Source: Flavobacterium cerinum | Lineage (GTDB): Bacteria > Bacteroidota > Bacteroidia > Flavobacteriales > Flavobacteriaceae | Direction of reading: 5' to 3' | Assembly (NCBI RefSeq): GCF_004028155.1 | Contig: NZ_SBII01000004.1 | Span: 239,131 to 303,130 of the forward strand | Length of the DNA stretch: 64,000 nt | Shown here: one piece after another, positions 32,936-41,018 of the stretch | How positions within the stretch are numbered: the stretch's first letter is position 1 | How the letters are laid out: every line of letters starts with the position of its first letter | Translations under genes and position numbers: made by a program | Notes under the pieces: model-generated | What the model was told of the DNA's origin: nothing | Seen by the model: the letters and a program-made list of their open reading frames with translations, nothing else | Database searches by the model: none

Positions 32936-33382
32936 ATGAAAAATATAATTATTGAAGTTCCCGCTTCAAGTGATTTTGCAGAACTTGTATCTGTTTGGGA
33001 AGCCTCTGTAAGAGCTACACATGATTTTCTTAAGGAAGAGGATATACAGTTTTATAAGCCTTTAATCTTAAATGAATACCTTAAGGCTGTCAATTTGTAT
33101 TGTATTAAGACTGATAACGGCGCTATTGCCGGTTTTATGGGACTGGGCGAAGACAGTATAGAAATGCTGTTTATACACCCTTCGTTTCGAGGCAGCGGAA
33201 TTGGTAAAGCCTTATTATTATTTGCTGTAAATGACCAAAAGATTACTAAAGTAGATGTGAATGAACAGAACGATCAGGCAACCGGCTTTTATGCAAAAAT
33301 GGGATTTGCCGTTACAGGTAGATCGGATTTAGATGGTATGGGCAAGCCGTATCCTATACTGCATATGGAACTTGCAGGATAA
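32936..33382 (+). CDS. GNAT-family N-acetyltransferase
   Basis: 148 residues from the ATG at 32936 (an ATG at 32927 would add three residues). GNAT fold: IEMLFIHPSFRGSGIGKALLLFAV is the acetyl-CoA loop (R/Q-x-x-G-x-G/A), followed by KVDVNEQNDQATGFYAKMGF. Related to the YjaB type. Substrate unknown. Downstream of the AlkZ-like gene by 23 bases and likely in the same transcript. Confidence 0.86.
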   Translation: MKNIIIEVPASSDFAELVSVWEASVRATHDFLKEEDIQFYKPLILNEYLKAVNLYCIKTDNGAIAGFMGLGEDSIEMLFIHPSFRGSGIGKALLLFAVNDQKITKVDVNEQNDQATGFYAKMGFAVTGRSDLDGMGKPYPILHMELAG

Positions 33383-33402
33383 TAAAAAACAAGAATTTTC
33401 CT

Positions 33403-33410
33403 TAAATTTG
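33403..33410 (+). promoter_or_regulatory. Possible promoter -7 element of the HAD gene
   Basis: TAAATTTG fits TAnnTTTG and would give a leader of about 10 bases. A second match (TACTTTTG, 33417-33424) is too close to the ATG to work. Confidence 0.4.
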
Positions 33411-33426
33411 AAAAAATACTTTTGCC

Positions 33427-34116
33427 ATGAATATTAAAGTTATTGCTTTTGATGCTGATGATACACTTTGGGTAAATGAACCTTTTTTTCAGGAAACTGA
33501 AAAAAAATTCTATCAGCTTATGGAAGATTATCTTCCGGCGCACAGTGTAGCAAAAGAGCTGTTTAAGATAGAAATTGCCAATCTTGATTTGTACGGTTAC
33601 GGAATCAAAGCGTATATACTAAGCATGATAGAGGCTGCACTTCATATTTCTGAAAAAACGATCAGTGTAGAAGCAATAGAAAGGATATTACAGTACGGTA
33701 AAGAAATGCTGGACAAACCTATAGAATTACTGGATGGCGTAGAAGATGCGCTTAAAGCACTGCATGGCAAATACAAACTGGTGGTAGCGACTAAAGGTGA
33801 CCTTAAAGACCAACACAAAAAGTTACATGAATCTGGGCTTGGGCATTATTTTCACCATATTGAAGTGATGTCAGATAAGCAGAAGATCGATTACTCTAAA
33901 ATGCTGCAAAGGCTGGAAGTTGATCCGTCTGAGTTTTACATGATCGGAAACTCATTAAAATCCGATGTACTCCCTGTATTGGAAATTGGCGGACATGCCT
34001 GCCATATTCCTTTTCACACTACCTGGGCACATGAGCAGATAGATCATACGATAGAACATCCAAATTTTAGGCAGATGGATACTATAACACAATTATTGCC
34101 ACTTTTACTATCATGA
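33427..34116 (+). CDS. HAD-superfamily hydrolase
   Basis: 229 residues. Motif I is FDADDTLW with nucleophile Asp9 and acid Asp11; motif II lies in LVVATKG; motif IV/III in FYMIGNSLKSDVLPVLEIGG. The cap is C1-type helical (residues about 15-95). A phosphatase of small phosphorylated metabolites; substrate unknown. The stop overlaps the start of the next gene by four bases (ATGA). Confidence 0.88.
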   Translation: MNIKVIAFDADDTLWVNEPFFQETEKKFYQLMEDYLPAHSVAKELFKIEIANLDLYGYGIKAYILSMIEAALHISEKTISVEAIERILQYGKEMLDKPIELLDGVEDALKALHGKYKLVVATKGDLKDQHKKLHESGLGHYFHHIEVMSDKQKIDYSKMLQRLEVDPSEFYMIGNSLKSDVLPVLEIGGHACHIPFHTTWAHEQIDHTIEHPNFRQMDTITQLLPLLLS

Positions 34117-34769
34117 AATATTTATTAGACTTAGATAACTGGCCAAGAAAAGATCATTTTAATTTTTTCAAACAATTTGAAGAACCTTTCTTTGGTGTCA
34201 CAGTAACAATTGATTGTACTAAAGCTTACAATAAAGCAAAAGAGGACGGTATTTCTTTTTTCCTTTACTATCTCCATAAGTCATTGGCTGCAGCCAATAC
34301 AGTGGAAGCTTTCCGTTATCGTATAAAAGGGAATGAAGTATTAGTATATGATGAGTTACATGCATCGCCTACCATAAACCGCCCTGACGGTTCTTTTGGA
34401 TTTGCCTATATGGATTTTCATAATGATTTTGAAACATTTTATGACGAAGCTCAAAAAGAAACCGAAAGAGTACAAAACAGTAAAGGACTTGTTCCGGCGG
34501 TTTCGGGTGAAAATGTAATTCATTTTTCATCAATTCCGTGGATCAATTTTACTTCTCTGTCGCATGCCCGTAGTTTCAGCTTTAACGATTGTATTCCTAA
34601 AATATCTTTTGGTAAAATGACTGATACAAATGGTGTTAAAACAATGCCGGTATCGGTTCACGTGCACCATGCATTAATGGATGGTTACCATGTTGGTCAG
34701 TTTATTGAGCGTTTCCAACAATTGATGGATGAATCTGAGGTAAAACAAGAAGAGGTTTTAAAAATGTAG
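34113..34769 (+). CDS. Chloramphenicol acetyltransferase-family protein
   Basis: 218 residues, full CAT length. Active-site segment VHVHHALMDGYHVGQFI carries the catalytic His186 and structural Asp190 (HHxxxDG). Substrate-pocket region FFLYYLHKSLAAANTVEAFRYRI matches chromosomal CAT-like enzymes of Bacteroidota rather than classical plasmid CATs. It may acetylate chloramphenicol or an unrelated acceptor; resistance cannot be inferred from sequence. Translationally coupled to the HAD gene. Confidence 0.86.
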   Translation: MKYLLDLDNWPRKDHFNFFKQFEEPFFGVTVTIDCTKAYNKAKEDGISFFLYYLHKSLAAANTVEAFRYRIKGNEVLVYDELHASPTINRPDGSFGFAYMDFHNDFETFYDEAQKETERVQNSKGLVPAVSGENVIHFSSIPWINFTSLSHARSFSFNDCIPKISFGKMTDTNGVKTMPVSVHVHHALMDGYHVGQFIERFQQLMDESEVKQEEVLKM

Positions 34770-35083
34770 GTTTTAAAAGTCAAAAGAAATTACTCTTTTA
34801 TATGATTTTTACAGTATAGTAAAAATGCATTGGCAAGCAGATTATGAGAAGAAAGATAAAATAAAGGTGTCAATTGATATCTATGTGTTTTTATCTGCTC
34901 CGGGAAAAAGATGGTGAACCAAAAATATTTGCCAGCATAAGAGAGGATGAAGAAAAAGTAATCAAAGACAATAAGCTTAATCCCTATGAAAAATTAACAG
35001 ATTTTTAATGAAATGAAATGAGATCAAATGTAAAATGATCCTATATTGTAGTAAAATTATCTGTAATAAATTTTATAGTAGCT
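34770..35083. other. Intergenic region with a small broken ORF
   Basis: Apart from the frameshifted ~60-codon reading described separately, nothing was seen; the ankyrin promoter must lie near 35020-35080. Confidence 0.4.
34825..35008 (+). pseudogene. Possible frameshifted small gene
   Basis: The frame from the ATG at 34825 reads MHWQADYEKKDKIKVSIDIY and runs into a stop at 34917. Removing one T from the T-run at about 34888-34892 continues it as VFYLLREKDGEPKIFASI ... KLNPYEKLTDF and stop at 35008, giving about 60 residues. Both halves have protein-like composition. A small decayed gene or a sequencing error; no family recognised. Confidence 0.4.
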
Positions 35084-36265
35084 ATGGAAGAAGGGACGCT
35101 TTTAGAAGTAATAAAAAGACAAAAAATAGATGAAGCAAGGCAATTATTCAAACAAGGCGAAAAATTGCAGAAAAATCTTCCTTATTCTGAAAAGAACCAG
35201 GTTTACCTAGCTTTGACAATAAAAAAAGCGTACGATCTTATTGAGATTTTAATAAAAGACGGATTTGTTGAAACTGACATGTATGAATATGAGAGTTATG
35301 ACTTCAGCATTTTTGTTCCCTTATTTAGGAATCTGGGCGAAAGTCCCGAAGAGCTGGAGTTTATTGAAACATTTATTGCAGCGTTGGATAATGTTAATGA
35401 TGCTGTTCAGGATAAAACCCTGCTTGACCTCGCCCTTTACCATAATGTTCCTGTTGAGGTTGTTAAAAAACTAATAGTTGGGGGTTGTGATGTAAATTAT
35501 AGAGACAATTCCCAAGCAAATTACCTGCATAGGATAATACAGGAATTTAATATCAAAGAAGATATTGGATCCGCTTATATCGAGCTGTTCCTGTCAGAAG
35601 GCATAGACATCAATGAAGGAAATGTAGTTGATGAAACTCCGCTTCATTTTGCCGTTAATAAATCAAAAGAAAAATATATTGAATTATTGCTTGCTAATGG
35701 AGCCGATCCAAATCAGCAGGATAAGAGAGGCGAGAGTCCTTTTTACTGCGCTTTAGCATATCAGGTATGTAACAATGACCTGTACAGGACATTAACGAAA
35801 TATGCACAACCGGACTTTGATATGGTTAACAATGAAGGTATAGCTTTGCTGGCTAGTACTTTAAGAATGCGCAGTCGTGCTTCTGAAGCTGATATAGATG
35901 TAATAAAATCAATGATTGCCGACGGAGCGGATATATATCAGGAATCACCGTATTATGGAGAACCTAAATCAGCATTAGACTGGATAGCAGAAATGCCCGG
36001 GCAAATGTTAGAGGCTATTATTGAAACCGGAAGTATAGATATAGACAGGAAAGATAACAAAGGCAATTCTATATTACATAAAGTATGTGCTTATAATGTT
36101 AACTATGACCAGGAAGTTGCCAGACAAGTTTACAGGAAGGCAAAGCTGCTTATAGAAAAGGGAGCGGACGTAAATAGCACAAACGACCTGGACCAGACAC
36201 CTATGATGCTTGCCGCACAAGACAACTTAAAGGCAAAAACAGTAGAACTATTATTAAAATCTTAA
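35084..36265 (+). CDS. Ankyrin-repeat protein (1)
   Basis: 393 residues, no signal peptide. N-terminal ~100 residues are helical and only vaguely repeat-like; from about residue 105 ankyrin repeats appear: DKTLLDLALYHNVPVEVVKKLIVGGCDVNYRD, VDETPLHFAVNKSKEKYIELLLANGADPNQQD, DQTPMMLAAQDNLKAKTVELLLKS at the very end. The chain stops mid-repeat. The next ankyrin gene begins nine bases later in the same reading frame, so the two may be one solenoid split in two. Protein-interaction role; partners unknown. Confidence 0.82.
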   Translation: MEEGTLLEVIKRQKIDEARQLFKQGEKLQKNLPYSEKNQVYLALTIKKAYDLIEILIKDGFVETDMYEYESYDFSIFVPLFRNLGESPEELEFIETFIAALDNVNDAVQDKTLLDLALYHNVPVEVVKKLIVGGCDVNYRDNSQANYLHRIIQEFNIKEDIGSAYIELFLSEGIDINEGNVVDETPLHFAVNKSKEKYIELLLANGADPNQQDKRGESPFYCALAYQVCNNDLYRTLTKYAQPDFDMVNNEGIALLASTLRMRSRASEADIDVIKSMIADGADIYQESPYYGEPKSALDWIAEMPGQMLEAIIETGSIDIDRKDNKGNSILHKVCAYNVNYDQEVARQVYRKAKLLIEKGADVNSTNDLDQTPMMLAAQDNLKAKTVELLLKS

Positions 36266-36274
36266 AACTATATT

Positions 36275-37618
36275 ATGTCCTTATCATTCATCATTGCTTG
36301 TGAAGGCGGTAAACGAAAAATTGCAGAGCTATTATTGGTTAATAACGAAGTAGATGTTAACTATACAGATGAAAAGGGAAGGACAGCGCTTCATTATGCT
36401 GCTCATCATGGCTATCTGGATTTAGTTAAGCTGCTTATTGATAAAGGGGCCAGCCTGGATTATGAAGATCATGATGGCGAGACGCCTTTTTATTTTGCCT
36501 GTCTTCAAAAACAAAAACAAACAGCCCTTTTTCTGTTGGAAAAAGACGCCAAAGTAACAATCAATGATTTGCAAGGAAACAGTTTACTGCATCTAACAGC
36601 AAAAACTGGCCAAAAAGAAGTGATAGAAAGTCTGCTTGAACACAATATTGGAGTGGATTTGGAAAATAATAATGGAGAAACGCCTTTGTTTATCGCATCA
36701 GCATACCGAAACAAAGAGGTTGTGCAAATGCTTATTGACAAAGGAGCCAATGTAAACACAACTAACAAAGCCGGCGATAGCCCCCTTATTATTGCTGCAA
36801 GGTCTAAAAATGCACCCATGGTAACCTGCCTGCTTGAAAATAATGCAAATATTAATCATACAAACCATGCCGGTGAATCGGCGCTTCTTATTGCCTGCTA
36901 TGATACTAACAGGATTCTGACCGGTTTATTGGTAGAACAGGGAGCAGATGTAATGGCTATGTCCAAAGACGGACTCTCGCCTGTATGGTATGCCTGTGCG
37001 AACAACCAAAAAGAAATTGTAAGCCTCTTTTTAGATAATGGTGTGAACGTAAATTTCAGCATGCCGGCATCAGGCGATACTGTTAGCATGTATAGTTATC
37101 TGGATTGGGTAGAAAGTGCTTCCAGCCTGTCTATGAGCAGTTCTTTTACATTAAACCATACATATAGCTATGCAGGGGAAAGCCTGTTGCATGTGGCAGC
37201 AAAGAACGGACACTTAAGCATGCTTAAGCTTTTGTTGGAAAGAGGCGCAGATATTAATATACAGGATGAATCAGGCAATACACCCCTGCATTATGCGGCT
37301 TCAAATGGTAAAAAAGATATAGTTAAATACCTAATTGACCAGCAAGCCGATACAGCTGTAGTAAATGTTAAAGAGCAGCGCGCAGTGGACTATGCTTCCA
37401 TAAAGGGCTATAATGAGATTGTTGAGCTTTTGCTGGGCGGTCAGCCTCAATCTCAAAAAGTTGCACAACCAAATGTACAAGATACAAAACAAGGTGATGC
37501 AGTTGCCGCTACAGATAAGAAAAAAGCACTTTTGGATATTAAAGATCTGTTGGATCTTGGTATTTTGACACAATCTGAGTTTGATAATGAAAAGGCAAAA
37601 ATCTTATCGGGTAAATAG
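36275..37618 (+). CDS. Ankyrin-repeat protein (2) with C-terminal SHOCT domain
   Basis: 447 residues, about 11 ankyrin repeats of ~33 residues from the first codons (ACEGGKRKIAELLLVNNEVDVNYTD; GRTALHYAAHHGYLDLVKLLIDKGA; GNTPLHYAASNGKKDIVKYLIDQQA). An insertion of ~35 residues rich in Ser/Tyr (TVSMYSYLDWVESASS) interrupts between repeats 8 and 9. A Gln/Asp-rich linker leads to a SHOCT domain in the last ~32 residues (LLDIKDLLDLGILTQSEFDNEK), a small helix pair common at protein termini. Likely cytoplasmic scaffold; function unknown. Confidence 0.85.
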   Translation: MSLSFIIACEGGKRKIAELLLVNNEVDVNYTDEKGRTALHYAAHHGYLDLVKLLIDKGASLDYEDHDGETPFYFACLQKQKQTALFLLEKDAKVTINDLQGNSLLHLTAKTGQKEVIESLLEHNIGVDLENNNGETPLFIASAYRNKEVVQMLIDKGANVNTTNKAGDSPLIIAARSKNAPMVTCLLENNANINHTNHAGESALLIACYDTNRILTGLLVEQGADVMAMSKDGLSPVWYACANNQKEIVSLFLDNGVNVNFSMPASGDTVSMYSYLDWVESASSLSMSSSFTLNHTYSYAGESLLHVAAKNGHLSMLKLLLERGADINIQDESGNTPLHYAASNGKKDIVKYLIDQQADTAVVNVKEQRAVDYASIKGYNEIVELLLGGQPQSQKVAQPNVQDTKQGDAVAATDKKKALLDIKDLLDLGILTQSEFDNEKAKILSGK

Positions 37619-37708
37619 ATTTCGTATAGCACAAATGGATTGGAACTACGTTTAGGATGAGACCGCAGGTGTTGTGCTGCATTTTCTTAAATAAATAAAA
37701 TAATACTA

Positions 37709-38146
37709 ATGGCAGATCAAAGTTATTTCAATCACATACGCTTTTACACACCGCATCATTTTGTGTTTTATCCGGTAATGCTGGTATTCATTATTGCCTC
37801 GGCATGGTTTGCCTGGACAGATGAAAAAAACACTATAGTGTGGTTGTTTATAACAGCCGTATTTATTACCATTACGATGTTAAGTTTTATGATGCGTCAG
37901 CATTACGCACTTACACTGCAAAACAGGATCGTGCTTATGGAACTTCGTTATCGTTATTTTGTAGTTACAGGACAGCGACTGGAATCCTTGGAAGAAAAAT
38001 TGACAGAAGGTCAACTGTTTGCCCTGCGTTTTGCTCCTGATGAAGAACTGGTGGCACTAACACAAAAAGCAATAAATGAAAACCTTTCTGCTGACAAGAT
38101 AAAAAAATCCATTAAACATTGGAAAGCAGATAATCGAAGGGTATAA
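37709..38146 (+). CDS. DUF6526-family membrane protein
   Basis: 145 residues. Starts MADQSYFNHIRFYTPHHFVFYPVML, with two transmembrane helices at about 19-36 and 43-62 and then a cytoplasmic helical part containing LMELRYRYFVVTGQRLE and FALRFAPDEELVALTQKAINENLS, a combination I associate with DUF6526 in Bacteroidota. Function unknown. Stands alone with a hairpin terminator. Confidence 0.75.
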   Translation: MADQSYFNHIRFYTPHHFVFYPVMLVFIIASAWFAWTDEKNTIVWLFITAVFITITMLSFMMRQHYALTLQNRIVLMELRYRYFVVTGQRLESLEEKLTEGQLFALRFAPDEELVALTQKAINENLSADKIKKSIKHWKADNRRV

Positions 38147-38165
38147 ATACAATTCATATAATTAA

Positions 38166-38194
38166 AAAAACGGTTCCATAAAGGAGCCGTTTTT
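38166..38194. terminator. Hairpin terminator (convergent genes)
   Basis: AAAACGGTTCC pairs with GGAGCCGTTTT (one T-G pair), followed by T-rich sequence. Confidence 0.8.
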
Positions 38195-38211
38195 CTTTAA
38201 AGGTCAGATTA

Positions 38212-38565
38212 TTATTCCATTTCTTCTCTGTTTCTACGGTTATAGTCGGTAGTGTAACGATTCAGGTCGGTATCACTGTAACGTCCATGAGAAGATTCGG
38301 TTTCGTCTTTATAAAAAGTTCCGGCCGATTGCATATTACGGGAATCTTCGCTGTTACTGTGTTTATTATCTATGTCCCAGCCGGAATCATTAAAATCGTC
38401 ATTATCGCTTCTCATGTCCTGCGATTCGTCATTCGAACCGGGAGATAAAATAGTATTCCAGTCATCATCCCTGTCTTTATTAAAACGATCCATTTTTTTA
38501 GATTCATTTTCATGTTGATGTTCCCAGCTGTCCTGGCCCGGATCATCATTTCTATTCGTTCGCAT
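38212..38565 (-). CDS. Highly hydrophilic, probably disordered protein
   Basis: 117 residues made almost wholly of Asp, Asn, Ser, Arg, Glu and Lys (MRTNRNDDPGQDSWEHQHENE ... NRRNREEME), with no hydrophobic core, signal or family match. The composition is like the stress-induced hydrophilic proteins found in small clusters in Bacteroidota. Two other genes of this style (38602-38778 and 39695-40105) lie nearby, which supports a shared stress or desiccation role; inference. Confidence 0.7.
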   Translation of the reverse strand: MRTNRNDDPGQDSWEHQHENESKKMDRFNKDRDDDWNTILSPGSNDESQDMRSDNDDFNDSGWDIDNKHSNSEDSRNMQSAGTFYKDETESSHGRYSDTDLNRYTTDYNRRNREEME

Positions 38566-38601
38566 AATGGTATAGTTTATTAGATGTTACTATTCAATTA
38601 T

Positions 38602-38778
38602 TCAATGTTTATCCATCCTCCCCTCCTGTATTTTTTGAGGTGTCTTGGTGGCTGTTGTTTTTTTAGCAGCTCCTTTTTCTGCTTCTGCCATTGTCTTTTT
38701 TAAATTAGAAGGTTTTTTTTCTTCTAATGGTTTGCCGCTTGATACTTTAGGTGCCGGGGTTTGATTTCCTGATGCCAT
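38602..38778 (-). CDS. Small Lys/Ala/Thr-rich protein
   Basis: 58 residues: MASGNQTPAPKVSSGKPLEE, then KKPSNLKKTMAEAEKGAAKK and TTATKTPQKIQEGRMDKH. Basic and disordered, reminiscent of histone-tail-like small proteins. It ends 36 bases before the start of the hydrophilic protein downstream on the same strand, so the two may be cotranscribed. Coding support: clean frame, ATG start and composition like its neighbours. No family recognised. Confidence 0.6.
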   Translation of the reverse strand: MASGNQTPAPKVSSGKPLEEKKPSNLKKTMAEAEKGAAKKTTATKTPQKIQEGRMDKH

Positions 38779-39099
38779 GATTATTGATTTTTAGATGGTT
38801 ACATTATAAAGTTCTAAAAATCAAGAAGGAGATAATAGCCAATTAACACTCTTTTTAATTGAAAATGTTATAGAAAACTTTAACAAAGACCGTAGTTTGA
38901 AGTAATAGAAAGGGATAACGTTTGCTAAACCATTGTGTGTTAATTTAAGTTTTAACAAATAATTCACGTAAAACATTGTGAATAAAGGAGTAACAATAAT
39001 TAAATTAGTAAGGGCTTAGTACGTGTTTACTGATTAAAGAATCTTGAAAACGACGATTCCTTTCTTATATCTCAATCAACTAATTTTTAATACAATAGT
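38779..39099. other. Divergent intergenic region upstream of the YceI gene
   Basis: AT-rich, no ORF of note. It must carry the promoters of the 58-residue protein (minus) and the YceI gene (plus). No exact TAnnTTTG at a convincing distance. Confidence 0.4.
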
Positions 39100-39645
39100 A
39101 TGTCAACAAAAATATGGACACTTGATTTAGCACATTCTGAAGTGCATTTTAAAATAAAACATTTGGTAATTTCTACTATAACGGGCTCGTTTACTATTTT
39201 CTCGGGTTCGCTTAAAACCGTTACTGTAGATCATAATGATTTTGCCAATGCAGCTTTTGATATGCTTATTGATGTGTATAGTATTGATACCAATAATCTT
39301 GATAGAGACAAACATCTAAAATCTCCTGATTTTTTTAATGCTGACCTATATCCGCAAATGAAATTTCATTCTACGTCATTTAAACATATACATGGAGATG
39401 AATACAAACTTACAGGACCATTAACTATAAAAGGAATTACCAGAGAGGTAACCTTTGATGTGCTTTTTGGAGGACAAGCTAAAGATGGTTTTGGTATTAA
39501 CAGAGCAGGCTTTGAGATAACAGGTACTATTAACAGGAATGATTTTGATATCCATGCACCTGACGTTACTGAGGTCGGAGGGCTTGTACTAGGCGAAGAA
39601 ATTAAATTATTAGCCAATATTCAGTTTATTTATGATATCGATTAA
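39100..39645 (+). CDS. YceI-family protein
   Basis: 181 residues, the lipocalin-like YceI barrel: WTLDLAHSEVHFKIKHLVISTITGSF at the start, HLKSPDFFNADLYPQMKFHSTSF and LTGPLTIKGITREVTFDV in the middle, all family signatures. Many YceI proteins are periplasmic and bind isoprenoids, but this one lacks a signal peptide and appears cytoplasmic. Probably binds a lipid-like ligand. Ends in a near-perfect terminator. Confidence 0.92.
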   Translation: MSTKIWTLDLAHSEVHFKIKHLVISTITGSFTIFSGSLKTVTVDHNDFANAAFDMLIDVYSIDTNNLDRDKHLKSPDFFNADLYPQMKFHSTSFKHIHGDEYKLTGPLTIKGITREVTFDVLFGGQAKDGFGINRAGFEITGTINRNDFDIHAPDVTEVGGLVLGEEIKLLANIQFIYDID

Positions 39646-39669
39646 GTTCACAACTGTGACTTTATGCAT

Positions 39670-39696
39670 AAAAAAAGAGCTTTAAGCTCTTTTTTT
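39670..39696. terminator. Hairpin terminator (convergent genes)
   Basis: AAAAAAAGAGCTT-T-AAGCTCTTTTTTT; A and T runs on both sides make it work in both directions. Confidence 0.85.
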
Positions 39697-40105
39697 ATTT
39701 TCCGGGGTTTATATTTCCTCTTTGTTTTTTATTATCAGCATGGGAGGAAGGGTAGCGCTTTTCATTTATGTCAGAATTAAAATCGCGGTTTTCGGCTGTT
39801 TTCTTATCTTCTGCTTCGTTTTTTGTTCCTCTGCTTTTACTCACTACTTCACCATTATCTTCAACGGCTTTTTCGTTTTGGCTTACAGGAGATGCTTTCT
39901 TTTCGTCAACATCCCTGGCTCTTTTTACAACTTCTGTACTGCCGTCTTTGTTTTTATCCAGTTCAGTTTTTAGTTTTGCAGCTGCAGGATCGTAATTTCT
40001 AGGCAGATTATCACCACTAAAGCCTTCATTCTTTTCACTCACTTTGCCTTGATTGTTTATCTTTTGTGCTCCCAGATCTTTAGGATCATTTGTATCTGCT
40101 GCCAT
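39695..40105 (-). CDS. Hydrophilic, probably disordered protein
   Basis: 136 residues, starting MAADTNDPKDLGAQKINNQG, with repeated Lys, Asp, Asn and Glu and no hydrophobic segment. The end RYPSSHADNKKQRGNINPGK resembles other Bacteroidota stress-associated hydrophilic proteins. It overlaps the terminator of the YceI gene by its last bases. Function unknown; probable member of the hydrophilic cluster at 38.2-40.1 kb. Confidence 0.7.
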   Translation of the reverse strand: MAADTNDPKDLGAQKINNQGKVSEKNEGFSGDNLPRNYDPAAAKLKTELDKNKDGSTEVVKRARDVDEKKASPVSQNEKAVEDNGEVVSKSRGTKNEAEDKKTAENRDFNSDINEKRYPSSHADNKKQRGNINPGK

Positions 40106-40168
40106 AATAAATAATTTTGATTGTTATTTGAATCTTTAGAATCAGATTTTTTACTTGAAATTGATAGT

Positions 40169-40678
40169 TTACTTATAACTTGCAATGGCACTATAATGTG
40201 ATGCTGCAATATAATTCACTGTTTTTTCTAAGGAAGGTTTAATGTCACTATAACCATCTTTAAGCTGCCCTGATGATGAGAAGTAATCAGGTATCTTGTA
40301 GTTTATAAGTACATCATCGTTAGCATAAATATCGGTTATAGTGAAGACCAATTTGTAATAAGTGCCATACGAGTTAAGCTTCATGCTATACCGTATAGTA
40401 TATTGAAAAGTTTCGCCAAGATTCCTGTAAAAAAAGGCATTTCTTTTATATGCGGTTATAGTTAGTGAGTTTGATGTCACATCTGACACATCATATCCTT
40501 TTTGACCTCTATTAAACTCTGCTGCCCACGATTTGGATAGTTCGATGAATTTTTCCTGTGAAATAGATGGTATTTGTACTTCTACAGGATCGAAACCATA
40601 CGGCATTAAAACCATTTGTGGTTGGGCTATTGCAATTCCTGCAATAAATAGACATAGTATAGGCAGGAGTTTTTGCAT
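40169..40678 (-). CDS. Secreted protein, DUF4468-like
   Basis: 169 residues with a signal peptide ending GIAIAQ (19). The mature domain has the arrangement of DUF4468: a segment with KFIELSKSWAAEFNRGQKGYDVSDVTSNSLTITAYKRNAF followed by FQYTIRYSMKLNSYGTYYKLVFTITDI, as in small TBP-like envelope proteins. No sorting domain, so probably periplasmic. Two bases separate its start from the next upstream gene's stop, so they form one unit. Confidence 0.65.
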   Translation of the reverse strand: MQKLLPILCLFIAGIAIAQPQMVLMPYGFDPVEVQIPSISQEKFIELSKSWAAEFNRGQKGYDVSDVTSNSLTITAYKRNAFFYRNLGETFQYTIRYSMKLNSYGTYYKLVFTITDIYANDDVLINYKIPDYFSSSGQLKDGYSDIKPSLEKTVNYIAASHYSAIASYK

Positions 40679-40680
40679 GA

Positions 40681-40941
40681 CTATCCGGCTTTGTTTAATG
40701 CCTTTTTAAACTCGTCCTGTATCATATCTGTAGATAAGAAAAAAGGCTTTTTATCTATGGTAATCGTAATATCATCACCATTAATACTGTACTTGCCTTC
40801 AAATTTTCCCAACATTGTATCTCCTTCAAATGTTCCTTCCTGTTCATTTCCGGCAAGGCTGCCTTTATCGCCTACTGTACTTTTTATCTTGCTTAGAAGC
40901 TGTGTTTTGTCTCCGGGGTAATTTACTGTAAACTGACTCAT
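40681..40941 (-). CDS. Small beta-rich conserved protein
   Basis: 86 residues: MSQFTVNYPGDKTQLLSKIKSTVGDKG, then GTFEGDTMLGKFEGKYSING and DDITITIDKKPFFLSTDMIQDEF. The run of short beta strands followed by KPFF and a final helix is a pattern I have seen in small conserved bacterial proteins but cannot name with certainty. No signal. First gene of the unit with the DUF4468-like protein. Confidence 0.62.
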   Translation of the reverse strand: MSQFTVNYPGDKTQLLSKIKSTVGDKGSLAGNEQEGTFEGDTMLGKFEGKYSINGDDITITIDKKPFFLSTDMIQDEFKKALNKAG

Positions 40942-41018
40942 AACATTATATTTTACGTTAATACGTAAATTTAATCAATACAAAACCGATAAGTGTTTAG
41001 CTTTTGTTAAACCTATTC

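Noticed and set aside
36266..36274. Merging the two ankyrin ORFs into one pseudogene
   Set aside because: Both halves are long and start and end with usable codons; evidence for a single ancestral gene is only positional, so kept separate and flagged.
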